Below are positions 47,770 through 58,700 of a stretch of DNA of 64,000 nt, in pieces. This DNA comes from Oxyruncus cristatus (Eukaryota > Chordata > Aves > Passeriformes > Cotingidae), in contig VXAY01002463.1 in NCBI GenBank assembly GCA_013399855.1, forward strand, positions 278,667-342,666, read 5' to 3'. Below the pieces are notes generated by a model, which saw nothing but the letters and a program-made list of their open reading frames with translations, was not told the DNA's origin and did not search any database. The position numbers and the translations under genes are program-made. Numbering within the stretch: the first letter of the stretch is position 1; each line of letters begins with the position of its first letter.

Positions 47770-49132
47770 GAACGTGGAACTGCAAGGGACTTCACAGATT
47801 AATGAGTTCAGTCTCTGCTTTTATAAGCAATTATGTTACACATCCCATTTCATAAACTAATCAAAGTTTAAAATTAATTAAGCTTTTTGTATCTCTTGTA
47901 TGGCACACTTTTCCACACTCCTGGTTCTCAGAAACCTTTTAATTTCCAACATAAATTTTATTCAGTTCAAGTTTATTTCCATTTACTCTTGTGCCAAGTA
48001 GACTTTCCCCTCTTGGATATTTATCATCACTGATGCATTTACAGAAAGCAAGTATAATACTTACTTAACCTTCATTTTGCAAGGCTAACAAGCCAAGCTG
48101 TATCAGGTTCCTTCCATAAGAGAAGTTTTCTATTTCCCAATCATTCCTGTGTGCCCTACTCTTCACTAAATCTAGACTGAGTTTTACTTCTGTGGGATGC
48201 AGGGATTATCTCACTTCAGACAGACAAGGATGTTCAGTGCCTTTTTCTGTTGGCTACATCAAATTGGTCTGTGATCAGTCAGTTCTACAAGGTCTGTCCC
48301 TCTATCATTACTACCTCTATGAAATCCCAGTTTAGAGGAAAATTGTTGTTACTATTTCAAAAGTGCATGGCTTTGTATTTTGTACTTTTGAATTCTGTCT
48401 CATCCTTGTTATTCGAGTCCTCAGGGCCATCTCTCATCTATTCCTTTCAGTAAAATAGAAAAATATTCCTCTGTGTTAATAATGATGACTCCAAACCTCA
48501 CAATGTCAGTAAATTTTATCAGTATCTCCCCATTTCTTTACTGTGGGAACTAATGAAATCCTTAATTGCCACTGATAGTTTCTTTCTACTTAATATTTTC
48601 CTTGTTTGCTACGATTTAAACATATACCCTCTATTGTACCTTTCCTCACTCCCTAGTATGACTCTCTTTTTCTCCTAGGCACCATGTCAAATACTTTGCT
48701 GAAATTCATATGTATTAGTTACCATCTTTTCATTTAACTATGAAATCTCCTTCAATAGACTGTCTGGCATGATTTATTTTTGCTAACCTGTCCTTGTGCA
48801 TGATTTTATATTACAGTTACCGTGGTTTCTGTATATTTTTTAAAAGAAAGAATTCTAAATCCTTTTATAAATTAATATTGGATTAACAAGTTTACAGTGG
48901 GTTAGATCACTTTCCCCTCCTCCCTTCTTAAATATAGGTGTTAATTTGCTATTCTCAAATAAGGTGTCAGATTTATTCTAAATGCTTACTCTTTGGCCTG
49001 TAATTTTAAGTCACAGCTCTTTCAGAAATGGGGTCAGAAACTATCTGGTCCTCCCACACTTGAACACATTCAAACCTGTTGGTTTTACTTCTCTCTTCAC
49101 TCTATTTATTTGCTTATTTTCTTGCCCCTTCC

Positions 49133-49140
<8 letters not shown>
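47770..49140 (-). mobile_element. Long ancient CR1-type LINE, minus strand
   Basis: The plus strand carries the antisense of old amniote CR1 over about 1.3 kb. It begins with a 3'-UTR-like GGAACTGCAAGGGACTTCAC near 47776, continues with TCAAGTTTATTTCCATTTAC near 47967, TTCATTTTGCAAGGCTAACA near 48071, ACAAGCCAAGC and TTCCTTCCATAAGAG, and then TGCATGGCTTTGTATTTTGT near 48362. It goes on with AAATACTTTGCTGAAATTCA near 48690, ACTATGAAATCTCCTTCAA, GTCTGGCATGATTTATTTTT near 48761, and GGTCCTCCCACACTTGAAC near 49048. This spans the 3' UTR, the ORF2 C-terminus and much of the reverse transcriptase, in the right order for one element. The frame is fully decayed. The match may go on to about 49480 beyond the T tract. 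It is the longest single element in the window. Confidence 0.7.

Positions 49141-49166
<26 letters not shown>
49136..49166. repeat. T(31) homopolymer
   Basis: Thirty-one consecutive T at the fading 5' side of the ancient minus-strand CR1. It may be an expanded T run of that element or the tail of a separate minus-strand insertion; no inserted body is recognised. Confidence 0.95.
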
Positions 49167-49171
<5 letters not shown>

Positions 49172-50056
49172 GAGGAAAGAGGCTTTTGCCATTTCTTTTA
49201 ACAGTTTTACAACTCCATTTGAACTTGCCTTTGGGAAACATCTTTTTTTACACTCTACATGTCATGTCTTCTGAAAATCTGCTTTTATCTTGTCTTTTTT
49301 ATCTCATGTTTTCTAATTTCTTGAGGTTCCTTACCAACTTAATTCTTTAAGCTACAGAGTCATGTTTTCCCTGCTTTTATTTGGGGTCTTTTTGTCACTG
49401 AATTTTTGAAATTCCGAGTCTCTATTGTAGTTCAGTTCCTGAGTCCTTTAGTCCAACTAATTTTACTAGGTTTTGTTTTTTTTTTTTAATTATCAGGAAC
49501 CTTTTATATGGGTTTAATTTTGAATATTTTTACATTCAGTGCAAATCAAATAATTTTCTTAGATTAAACAAATTTTATTTTCTATCAGAATAGTACACAG
49601 TGCTTTTCTTTCATATCATAGTTGGTTAAAAAACAGTTAAAAGGCTGTTAGAGGCCAAGGGCTACTAGCAGAAGATAATCTGCTAGTTTTTACCTTGAGT
49701 AATAATCAGCAGCATTCAATTTCCAGTTCATATCTGCAAATATGAAAATAACACAATTTGTATAAACATTTGTGCACCTCTGAAATAATGGTTACACTGA
49801 AATACTACTAAATGGAAAACATTTGAACTCAGGGATAGGACTTTAGACACCATATCTGGCCAGCTTTGACTGCGGGAAGATGATTTTCTGTCCACCTGCA
49901 CCTGTGAATAAAATAATAATTTCTATTTTACCAGTGCTGTTACAGTGCTTTATTTCTACTTGCATCTGAAATCAAGGATCAAGAGGAGCCTCCTGGAAAT
50001 AACAATAAAAAATCCTCCCATCCTTCCATCAGGTCTCCCAAGCATATACTCTACTT
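49167..50056. other. T-rich unique sequence
   Basis: No gene seen. The first 300 bases may continue the ancient CR1 to the left, but the resemblance is too weak to call. Confidence 0.45.
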
Positions 50057-50455
50057 AGAGCACATATTTTATGGGGAGTGGCTGAGGGAATTGGGGTTGT
50101 TTAGTCTGGAGAAAAGGAGGCTCAGGGAGGACCTTATCAGTCTCTACAACTACCTGAAAGGAGGTTATAGTGAAGTAGGGGTCAATCTTTTCTACCAGGT
50201 AACAAGTGATAAGACAAGAGGACACAGCTTCAAGTTGCACAAGGAGAGGTTTAGATTTGATACTAGGAAAAATTTCTTGACCTAAAGAGTGGTAAGGCGT
50301 TGGAGCAGACTGGCTAGGAAAGCAGTGGAATCACCTTTGCTGAAAGGGTACAAAAAATGTGTAAATTTTGTGCTTAGGGATATGGTTCAGTGGTGAACAT
50401 TGAGGTGCTGGGTTAATGGTTGGACTTGGTTATCTGCAAAAATTCTGTGATTCTT
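50057..50455 (+). mobile_element. CR1 LINE 3' end
   Basis: Plus-strand ORF2 C-terminus: GGGGAGTGGCTGAGGGAATT, GGAGAAAAGGAGGCTCAGGG, CTACAACTACCTGAAAGGAG, GAGGTTTAGATTTGATACTA and AAAATTTCTTGACC, then the 3' UTR block GGGATATGGTTCAGTGGTGA and TTAATGGTTGGACTTGG, ending AATTCTGTGATTCT. The frame 50091-50285 is open for 64 codons, then stops. It is the same general subfamily as the minus-strand copy at 34243-34800. Confidence 0.92.
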
Positions 50456-51520
50456 TTACTTTCCAGATCTATTTGGCATTCCTGTTTCAACCACCTGGAT
50501 CTGGTCACAAAAGCACACCTTGATTATTGGTCAAGGCAGTTTAATGTGATCATTCCACTTTAAAATACAAGGGAAATTGAGCCTGATGTAAATCCATATC
50601 TCAAGCAAGTACACATGATCTATCATGCAAAAGTAGATCCTCAGGAGAAATTTCACCATAAAGCGAGACCTGGAAAATTCAAAGCGTGGCGTGGCAGAGT
50701 CCTGAGCTCCTTGATCAGGAGACTTATAAATATGAGTTTATTATAATAATTGTCTTCATTCACCTTTGTGTGTTTATTTTACTGTGCAATTAATGACAGA
50801 TACAAAACAGCCCAAAATAGCAAGGCTCTCCCTGATGAGAAAATAAATACATGAGCACTCCTACAAAAATACAAAGTATTTTCATTGTAGAAAAGTACTT
50901 TTATGTTTACACTTCAGCACAATCAGGGGGCAATACAGTCGTGCCATCACTCCTACTGAATGCCTCAGCAAAACAGAAAAAAACTTACATCGTTACCAGA
51001 CATCAACATTATATCTGAAAATACTAACTTAGGTTTTTACAGAGTAGTCATGGAAATCCTGAACTGATGAGTGAAACTCTTCTCCCTAGAAATCAACTCA
51101 TAAAAGCTACAATGATTCATTTCGAGCTACAGAAACAAACTCTATGACCTCTGTGTATGATTACAGTAACGAGGATTTTGCATGCTCACAAGGAACTGCT
51201 TAAAAATAATCAACCACACAAGAATCCTTTAGAGAAATTGTTATTGAGTGCAACTTTCAAATACACATTTTGCTTTTGCCTGAGCAAAAATGTGTGTGCT
51301 GAGACTTAAGATTTATCGATAAGAGTTTAGATATATAAATTGATATAATGCTTGCTCATAAAATGCCTGGCTCTCTTCTCTCTTTCACACCTAATTTTTC
51401 ACTGCTGTATTTTTATCAATGTTTTAACACTTTTTTCCAATACATTTTTATCCATTCATATCAGAAAATTTAAAAAACATTCTGTGAACTGCACCATTAA
51501 ATACTGAAATCCATAAAGTA
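50456..51520. other. Unique AT-rich sequence
   Basis: About 1.07 kb with no recognised feature, lying between two CR1 copies that point toward each other. Confidence 0.6.
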
Positions 51521-52480
51521 ATAAAATCATTGAGTGGTTGGAAGTGACATTAAAGACCATCTGGTTCCAACTCCCCTGCCATGGGTTGGGACACCTTCCA
51601 CTAGACCAGGTTGCTCATAGTCCTGTCCAACCTGATCTTGAACGCTATCACAGATTGGGCACCCACAAGTTCTCAGGGCAACCTCTACCAGTGTCTCACC
51701 ATCCTCATAATCAAGAATTTCTTCATGATATCTGATCTAAACCTGCTTTCTTTCAGTTTAAAACCATTCCTTCTTGTTCTAGTACTACAGGTCCTTGTAA
51801 AACATCCCTCTGCAGCTCTCTTGTACCCCCTTCAGGTACTGGAAGATGCTATAAGGCCATCCCAGAGCCTTCTTTTCTCCAGATTGAAATGCCCCAGCTC
51901 TCTCATTCTGTCTTCATGTGAGAGGTGCTCCAACCCCCTGATCAACCTAGTGGCCTCTTCTGGACTCACTCGGATGGGTCCACTTCTTTCCTGTGTTAGG
52001 GACCCCAGAGCTGGATGCAGCACTCCAGGTGGGGTCTCACAAATCCAGAGTAGAGGGGAAGAATCATGAACCTTGACCTGCTGCCCACGCTGCCTCTGAT
52101 GCAGTCCAGGATATGGTTGGTTCTCTGGGCTGTGAATGCATATTGCTGGGTGCACGTTGCCATCAGCACCCTGAAGAGCTTCTCCTCAGGCCTGCTCTCA
52201 ATGCATTCTCATCCAAGCCTGTATTTGTGCTTGGTATTGCCCTGACCCAGGTGCAGGACCTTGCACATGGCCTTGTTCAGCTTAATGAGTTTCTCACCTC
52301 TCAAGCCTTTCAAGACTCCTCTGGAGGGCATCCCTTCCCTCCAGCATGTCAACCACACCACACAGCTTGCTATCATCTGTAGACTTGCTGACAGTGCACT
52401 CAATCCCTCTGTCCATGCTGCTGACGAAGATGTTAAACAGTGCTGGCCCCTGTAGTGGCCCTGAGGAAAGACACTCAATT
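51521..52480 (-). mobile_element. CR1 LINE, minus strand, reverse transcriptase through 3' end
   Basis: About 960 bases, the longest bird-type CR1 here. On the minus strand it begins at about 52480 with sequence encoding G-P-A-L-F-N-I-F-V, followed by I-E-C and S-T-D-D, where the catalytic F-A-D-D of reverse transcriptase has changed to S-T-D-D but the two aspartates remain. It continues with K-L-N-K and C-K-V-L-H-L-G near 52230, the H-L-S-H-E-D-R-M-R-E-L and F-N-L-E-K-R-R-L blocks near 51880-51935, and the 3' UTR. The plus-strand 3' terminus is near AAAATCATTGAGTGG (about 51523). Stops and frameshifts make it inactive. The 152-codon plus-strand frame over it is antisense. Confidence 0.92.
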
Positions 52481-53192
52481 CATTCCAGCATACTGTTTAA
52501 ATGACCATAGTAAAAACCTCCAAAATTAGAGAGTAACAGAAAAAATGTATGTTAGATGAATTTTAAAAATGCATTGAAATGTAGCTGAATCTTCTATTCG
52601 ATAAGGTCTGATAACGCAATGAGGTTAGGAGGTCTTTGTAAGCTCATTGGACCCTTGAACCAGGTTCTTGCTGCAGTCTTGAAAGACTTTTTTCCTGCAG
52701 GTTTTCAAAACAGAATCACATGCAAGTCTGCAGTAATCTCACCCTGTGGAAGTCAGTGGAGATGAAACATAGCCTTTAGGTGAAGCACTTAGCCAAATAT
52801 TCCTCCAAATAGGCTTTTCTTTAAGGATTATTTTAGGTGTGTACCTCAGGGTTACATGCATGTTTAAGTGCACCTTGGAATATTTATGTAATTTCATTCT
52901 AAGAATTGGTCTTCACTGATTTAATGCTCAGATTTTTCCTCAGCATATATCCTTGGAAAAATTACATAGACTGTTCAGATTTCCTCTGAAGTAGGAGAGT
53001 CTTATAGTGTGTCACCTGTGTGGGGAGCATCCCAGGGTGAGAAAAGACTGCTTGTCAACTGGCACTGCAATCATGGAATGAGGTTATTGGTGAGGTTCCT
53101 ATAAGTCGTAGAAAAATGAGGTGCAGAGGCAGAATTGACCTTTCCTATCATATTTTTAATAAGCTTTTTTTCCTGATTTTCTGCTCCTTTAC

Positions 53193-53223
<31 letters not shown>

Positions 53224-53699
53224 CTGTGTGCAGGACAGCAGTGTGTTAATGGTGATGAAATGTGAAGAAGAAATTGGGTATAAATTTGAACACAAGTGGC
53301 ACTGTTCAGGTATGTAATGTAGGCATAGCACTCATTGGTATTAATAGTTAAAATCTGATTTTACAACATTGTATGACTGGATATCTTCAGGAGGCAAAAT
53401 GCAATATCTGGAAGACTCTCTCAAAGCACTTAAACATAATTTTAAGAGCTAAGGTATGAAGTTGGCACAAACACTGGAAAAGAAGGATTTCAAAATGAGA
53501 AGATGGCAAAGAAAAATTAGAAGTTTTCAATTTTACAAAACAGAGTAAGAGTACCTACTGTTTGAAGGCATAAGAGCAACGTAGTGATGCTCTAGTGAAG
53601 GGTCCTTACAGTATGTTCTGTTAATCACAGCAAGAAAAATCCCAGAAAGACAAAAGTCAGGTGAAGTCAAGCACATTTACAATTGATAAAGCAGGTATT
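52481..53699. other. Unique sequence with a TA microsatellite
   Basis: No gene seen; contains the TA repeat at 53197-53223. Confidence 0.6.
53197..53223. repeat. TA dinucleotide microsatellite
   Basis: About thirteen AT units in a row, followed by CTGTGTGC. Likely polymorphic in length. Confidence 0.95.
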
Positions 53700-53889
53700 T
53701 CACAGAAATAATTCACTGAGTTGGGGAACTCAAGAGAGGTTGTGGAGTTTCCTTCCCTGCAGATATTAAAAAATTGTCTGGACAAAATGTTTCATAACAT
53801 GCTCTGGGGGACTGTGCTTGAGGAGGGACATTGGACAAGATGATCTCCAGTGGTCCCTCCCAGCCTTACCCATTCCCTGATTCTGTGGT
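53700..53889 (+). mobile_element. Short CR1 LINE 3' end
   Basis: Blocks GAGAGGTTGTGGAGTTTCC, GCAGATATTAAAAAATTGTC, CAAGATGATCTCCAGTGG and TCCCAGCC, ending CCCTGATTCTGTGG. This is the CR1 subfamily whose 3' UTR has GATCTCCAGAGGTCCC and ends in the ATTCTGTG octamer. Severely 5'-truncated; no coding content. Confidence 0.85.
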
Positions 53890-56800
53890 TCAGTGAACTC
53901 AGTCACCCATTTCAAATAAAATGATTCTAGAGAATTGCAGCAAGTTTAGCCATTTATAAACATGGAGAAATTTATGCTTATATAAAGTAGCATCTTACAA
54001 ATTGTGACAAGTCAAGAACTTTGTATTTGGATTTAAGATATAACATTCTCCAAGGACATAATACTGCCAAAGTATTCTCTTGGGAACTCCATATATTTTT
54101 TTCTGAAATATATGTTCTAGTGACTGAAGTGAAATACAGACACTAGCTAAAATATTATTTTCCCGTGTGGAGATGACATTGACTGTGCCACAGGAATTGA
54201 GAATTAAGTTTCTTATCTCTGGTAAGATGTCTTACTTCTCTAATTGGTTCCAGCAGGAAAAGTTTAGGCACATCTCTGAATTTGTGGAGAGATGGTCCAC
54301 TGATTATTTCAGTGCCAAATTGGGTCCTGGATCACAGTTTCTGAGCCTGCCTAAAATCTCAAAATTTATTGCATTTTACTTATAGTATCTCTTTTTTTTC
54401 ACATGCTTAGTGATAGAAGTTTACATAGGAAAAAAAGGATTTTTAGCAGAAAAGCAAATATTTTCCAGAAAGGCAGTGGAATGCTGAAAAAAAAATGAAA
54501 ACCACCTCATCTAGAGCTCATTTTGCATGATTGGTTGTTCACAGAGAGTGAGCATACATCATTTGGCTTTATTTTTACCATAGAATTTAATGCCCTTTGT
54601 GCAAAATGTAGAAGTTAATTGGTACCTAACTCACTTTGATGGTGTGTTTGCTGTGCTTGGGGGACATATTTTCCCCAATTGCCACATTTTAAATAGATTT
54701 TACCTTGCAGGGCTTACTTTTAGCTTATCATTACAACTTGGAAAAATTCACTATCTTTCCTTCATGCAGATAAGTGCTCCCAACACACTTAATAATGAGA
54801 AATCATGTATATATATGCAAAGGAAAAAAGAGTAGAGAAAAAAACCTCTACTGTGAAGGACGTAGCAATTAATTGTTCACAGGTTGGACACAGGCGTATA
54901 AATTTTCAAGATGCGTGAGGTGGTTTTGTAAGAAAAGGTTGAAAGAGCGACTCTCTGTATATTCAAGGCATTTGTTTGTGCCAGAAATGTCAAATTCCTG
55001 TATGACTCTTCCAGTTCTCGTGTTTTGCTGGGCATTATTGGTAGGAATTTGATAAGCATTCAAAATTTAGAGTTTTATCAGGAAAGAGGATGACTTAGTG
55101 CTCTCACTTGATCCAGCAAAACCCTTTGATGCACACAAAACTGTGTTTGGGTTTTATCCACATACTTACCTTACTAGGATTCAACAGCAGAAGTAACTGG
55201 TCAGTTATTAGAGTAAGACTTTAGAAAGAAACTCAAGATATAGAATTCAGTGACAACAGTTGAATATCCTTGCAGAAGATATTGGTATGCAGCCCCCAGT
55301 TTCAGATGAGAGTATATTGCTAATTAATCATTTTCAGAAACTTCATAACTTCTAAATTATTACAATTATGTGGGGGGATTTTTATCAGACAGCTTGGTTG
55401 TTTGGTTGCTTGGTATTTACATAGACTGAACAAATCCTAAGTTCTTTAGGAAAGTCATATCTTGGGGTGGTGGTTGATATGTTTTGGTTTGGTTTAAAAT
55501 CTCAGTAGTAAATGAGAGAAGACACTAGAATATAGCTTATTATGAAATCCACACTCCTCCATGAGAATTCTGCCCCTGAGATAAAATGGACTTAGCTGAA
55601 ATCATAGTTCTGTTTCTCAATCAGGATGAAGATCTCAGAAATTGTAACATAAACTCATTTTTTTGCAACACAATATTCTTCTTCATTTTTCTTTAAAATC
55701 AAGACCAATCTTTAAAAAACACATAAAACCCACATTGACATATGCAATGTATCAAGATATATTTGTGGTGTTGCCCTGGAGAGTTCTGCAAGAGTAAGTG
55801 GAAAGTAGGAGTTTAACATGCCTAGTATCTGAAACATAAAACTATGCGAGTAGGTAAGAGACAAGGCTATAATTCATTGTGTCTTCACACCATGTTCTTT
55901 CCCCTATCTGCATAAAAAGGAAACCCTCCAGGGGTATCCAAACTCTGAAAATAAAGAATTTTAATCCAAACCCACGATAATAATGTGAAAGTGTTGGCTT
56001 GAAATGACAAAAGCCCTAAGCTTTTACAACTTTACGATGTTTAAAGTTTAAAGAATTTCCATGAAACTGCTATTAGTTTACCATAACCATTATTACTGCT
56101 AACAGCAGTTCAATCATATGTCTTAAATCTGGGATTTCGACAGCTCGGGGAAATTATCATTCTAAGTATGTAATGTGAGCAACTTGCTAAGTAATCCTGA
56201 AGAGCAGTAACCTCTCATCTTTCTGGAGCAGAATTCTCCACTGGTCTCTGTGTAGTTTCCCATCAGATGGCAAACATGCCTCCCGTATGTTTTTTTCCCC
56301 CACCCTCAATGAGCCCGGAATGTGTTTCTGAGCCAGTGCATCCCTTGTTGTGAGAAATTACCTAAAAATGTTACGTAAATATGACTTAGCAGGCTGGTGT
56401 GACTGCCTGGGTTTCTATTCCCACAGTGCTCCTGTAGAAGTCCAGCAGATGTGTCTCCTGGCAGAAAATCAGCCAAGATAATGAGAAAAGACTTCAACTT
56501 CCATATGCTGGTATCAGCCCAGATTTAATGTCCTTATCTGAGTGCTTTCCCTTCATCAAAACTTCTGTAGCACTCCAGCACGTTTCCTCAGTCCCTTCAA
56601 GACAAGATGCTCTAAGAAAGGTTGGTTGTGTGTAGTTACTCTGCTGCCTCTGCTTTTCTGTTCCTGTTTCACTGTCCCTGATGAGCTTAAACAGAAAATA
56701 TATTCTATATTTACTCTCACCTCTTGTGTTTGAGTGTGACCCATATCAGTGGGTCACACTCACTGACATCAATACTGATATGTGACCCACATCAGTGAAT

Positions 56801-57749
56801 ACTGATGCCTATTGCAAAGTGCAACCCTGGCTGGCTTTAATGGAAGTTCTGAGTTTGTCTTAAAGGTGCGTTATCCTAAACACCTCATTTGATATTTATG
56901 AGAATAATCAGCCTATATTATTGATCCAGCCCCCAAGGAGAGCTTGGGTTCTGTGGGAAATACTAGCAGAAGGAGATCTAAGTGTTCATCTTATTTTATA
57001 TTCATATGGGAAGGGGCTCAGATCTTCAAAGGCAGGTGGGTGGCAAGATGCAGGGGGCATCAATAGTATGCTGAGATGAGGGGAAGTCTTATTCAAGCTT
57101 AGGTCTAGCTTTTTTTCCAGTTTTGTCAATTTCTTCTAGTTTTCTAAAAACCTCTGGGATTTCAAACCACAAATTGCCTCAAAACAGAGATGAAATTTGG
57201 AGGAGAAATGAATTTATTTGTGTCCTTTTTAAAAAGTGGTGGGGCTTTTTTTATTATTATTATGAATAATTTCAGAAGTTGTGATATTTTTCCCCTTACT
57301 TTCTATATGTACTTTCCTCTGATATAATTTCTTATTGCAGGAAAAATGTAAGAACTCAGAGACTGGTTCAGACTAACAGTGTAGTGGAAACCTTGATCCT
57401 TACTGTTTAAATGCATAAAACCCCCATGAAAAGCATTCACAGAAAAATCCCCTGCTGAGGCAGGTGCTAACTGTAGCAGAAATTGTTGCAACTCCAGCGC
57501 AGAAAGTTTCATACTCCTACCCTCTTATGTGACCAACTACTTTACTCTAACCCCACTGCCTTCTTGGTTTTCTGGTACTTCTGCCTGGCATGGACTAGAT
57601 ACAGGTTTGTTTTTTCTAAAGGAAAGAGATCGTAGCTCAGCAAGATCAGCAGAGCACTTGCCACTCACCACCCGAGCATTGGCACATCTGATCCCAGGGC
57701 CTTGTGGTAGACCAGTTTTCCCCAGAGAAGTCATGGTGGCTCTGAACAC
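53890..57749. other. Unique AT-rich sequence with a hairpin cluster
   Basis: No gene or transposon recognised. It contains the inverted-repeat cluster at 56731-56813. Reading frames are up to 112 codons at its right end (57529-57867, plus) but overlap a frame on the other strand and a SINE remnant. Confidence 0.5.
56731..56813. repeat. Hairpin with 13-bp perfect arms plus a direct-repeat copy
   Basis: TGAGTGTGACCCA (56731-56743) and TGGGTCACACTCA (56750-56762) are perfect inverse copies around a six-base loop, TATCAG. The inner unit GTGACCCATATCAGTG (56736-56751) recurs as GTGACCCACATCAGTG at 56782-56797, 15 of 16 bases the same, and ATACTGAT occurs twice nearby (about 56772 and 56800). The cluster contains everted TGACCC and GGGTCA half-sites with an 8-base gap, the shape of a nuclear-receptor everted repeat, plus a third TGACCC. 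Whether any protein binds is unknown. Confidence 0.85.
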
Positions 57750-57861
57750 ATTTTGGATTGGAGGAAACAGCCATAGCCAAGTTAAGATAATATGCCCAAA
57801 GTCACACAGTAAATTAGAGACAGAGGTGGAACTGAATCTGTTTTCTAAACCCAAACCAGGA
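57750..57861 (-). mobile_element. MIR-like SINE remnant
   Basis: The plus strand reads GGAGGAAACAG, then GTTAAGATAATATGCCCAAA, then GTCACACAG (57801-57809), then AGACAGAGGTGGAACTGAAT and AAACCAGG. This is the antisense of the MIR/core-SINE signature, in which the sense strand has CTGTGTGACCTTGGGCAAGT. It is about 110 bases, well diverged, without the tRNA-like head. An ancient insertion is likely. Assignment is by motif memory. Confidence 0.58.
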
Positions 57862-58144
57862 CACTGACCAGAGCTCAGGATATTGTCTGCAGTCAGGCTA
57901 CGTCAGCACAAGATGCTACTAGAACATCAAGCTGTTATTACTTTTACAGGGTAGTGTGCAAATGCACATTTCAACATGAGCCAAATTCAGGGGAAATTGG
58001 GCTCTGCAGAGTTGTTCCTTCCTGATGACAAACTACTGAGCAAGTATCTACAGGGTGAAGGGGTGGCCTTAAGACATGTCGGCACAAATATCTTGAGTGT
58101 CTCTGTTAGCTCCTGGTCCCTCCTTTCCCACTCACACTTTTCCA

Positions 58145-58700
58145 GTGACTGTCCCCCTCTGTTCTCATGAAACCCCACCTGGAGCGCTGCACTCAGCTCT
58201 GGGGCCCATAGCTTAAGACAGACTTGCAGCTGGTGGACAAAGTCCAGAGGAGGCCATAAAGTCAATAAGCGGACTGGAGAACTTCCCCTATGAAGGCAAG
58301 CTGAGATAGTTGTGGCTGTTCAGCCTGAAGAAGAGAAGGTTGTGTAGACACCTCATAGCAATCTTCCAGTATCTGAAGGAGACCTACAGTGAAGCCAGAG
58401 AGGGACTCTTCTTCAGGAGCTGTAGTGACAGGACAAGGAGTAATGGGTTCAGACTGAAAGAGGGGAAAATTAGGTTTGAGATACAGAAGAATTTCTTTAC
58501 CGTGAGGGTGGTGAGGCACGAGAACAAGTTGTTCAGAGAATTTGTGGATGCCCCATCCCTGGCAGTGGTCAAAGCCAGGCTGGATGGGATATTGAGCAAT
58601 GTGGTCTAGCGGAAGTCGCCATTGCCCATGGCAGGAGGATTGAAACTGAATGATTTTTCAAGTCCCTCCTAGTCCAAAATATTCTATGATTCTATCATTC
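58145..58700 (+). mobile_element. CR1 LINE 3' end with open ORF2 C-terminus
   Basis: Starts near CCCACCTGGAGCGCTGCACT, continues CAGCTCTGGGGCCC, CCAGAGGAGGCCATAAAG and CTGTTCAGCCTGAAGAAGAG. From 58310 to 58609 the frame is open for 99 codons and stops at the TAG within GTGGTCTAGCGG, the usual CR1 ORF2 stop position. It contains L-F-S-L-K-K-R-R-L, S-D-R-T-R-S-N-G, K-N-F-F-T-V-R-V-V-R-H and L-D-G. The 3' UTR ends ATTCTATGATTCTAT near 58681-58696. Upstream of 58310 stops interrupt the frame. The endonuclease and most of the reverse transcriptase are missing. Confidence 0.94.

Noticed and set aside
51611..52069. Plus-strand frame of 152 codons
   Set aside because: It is antisense to the minus-strand CR1 at 51521-52480, whose ORF2 blocks are recognisable on the other strand.
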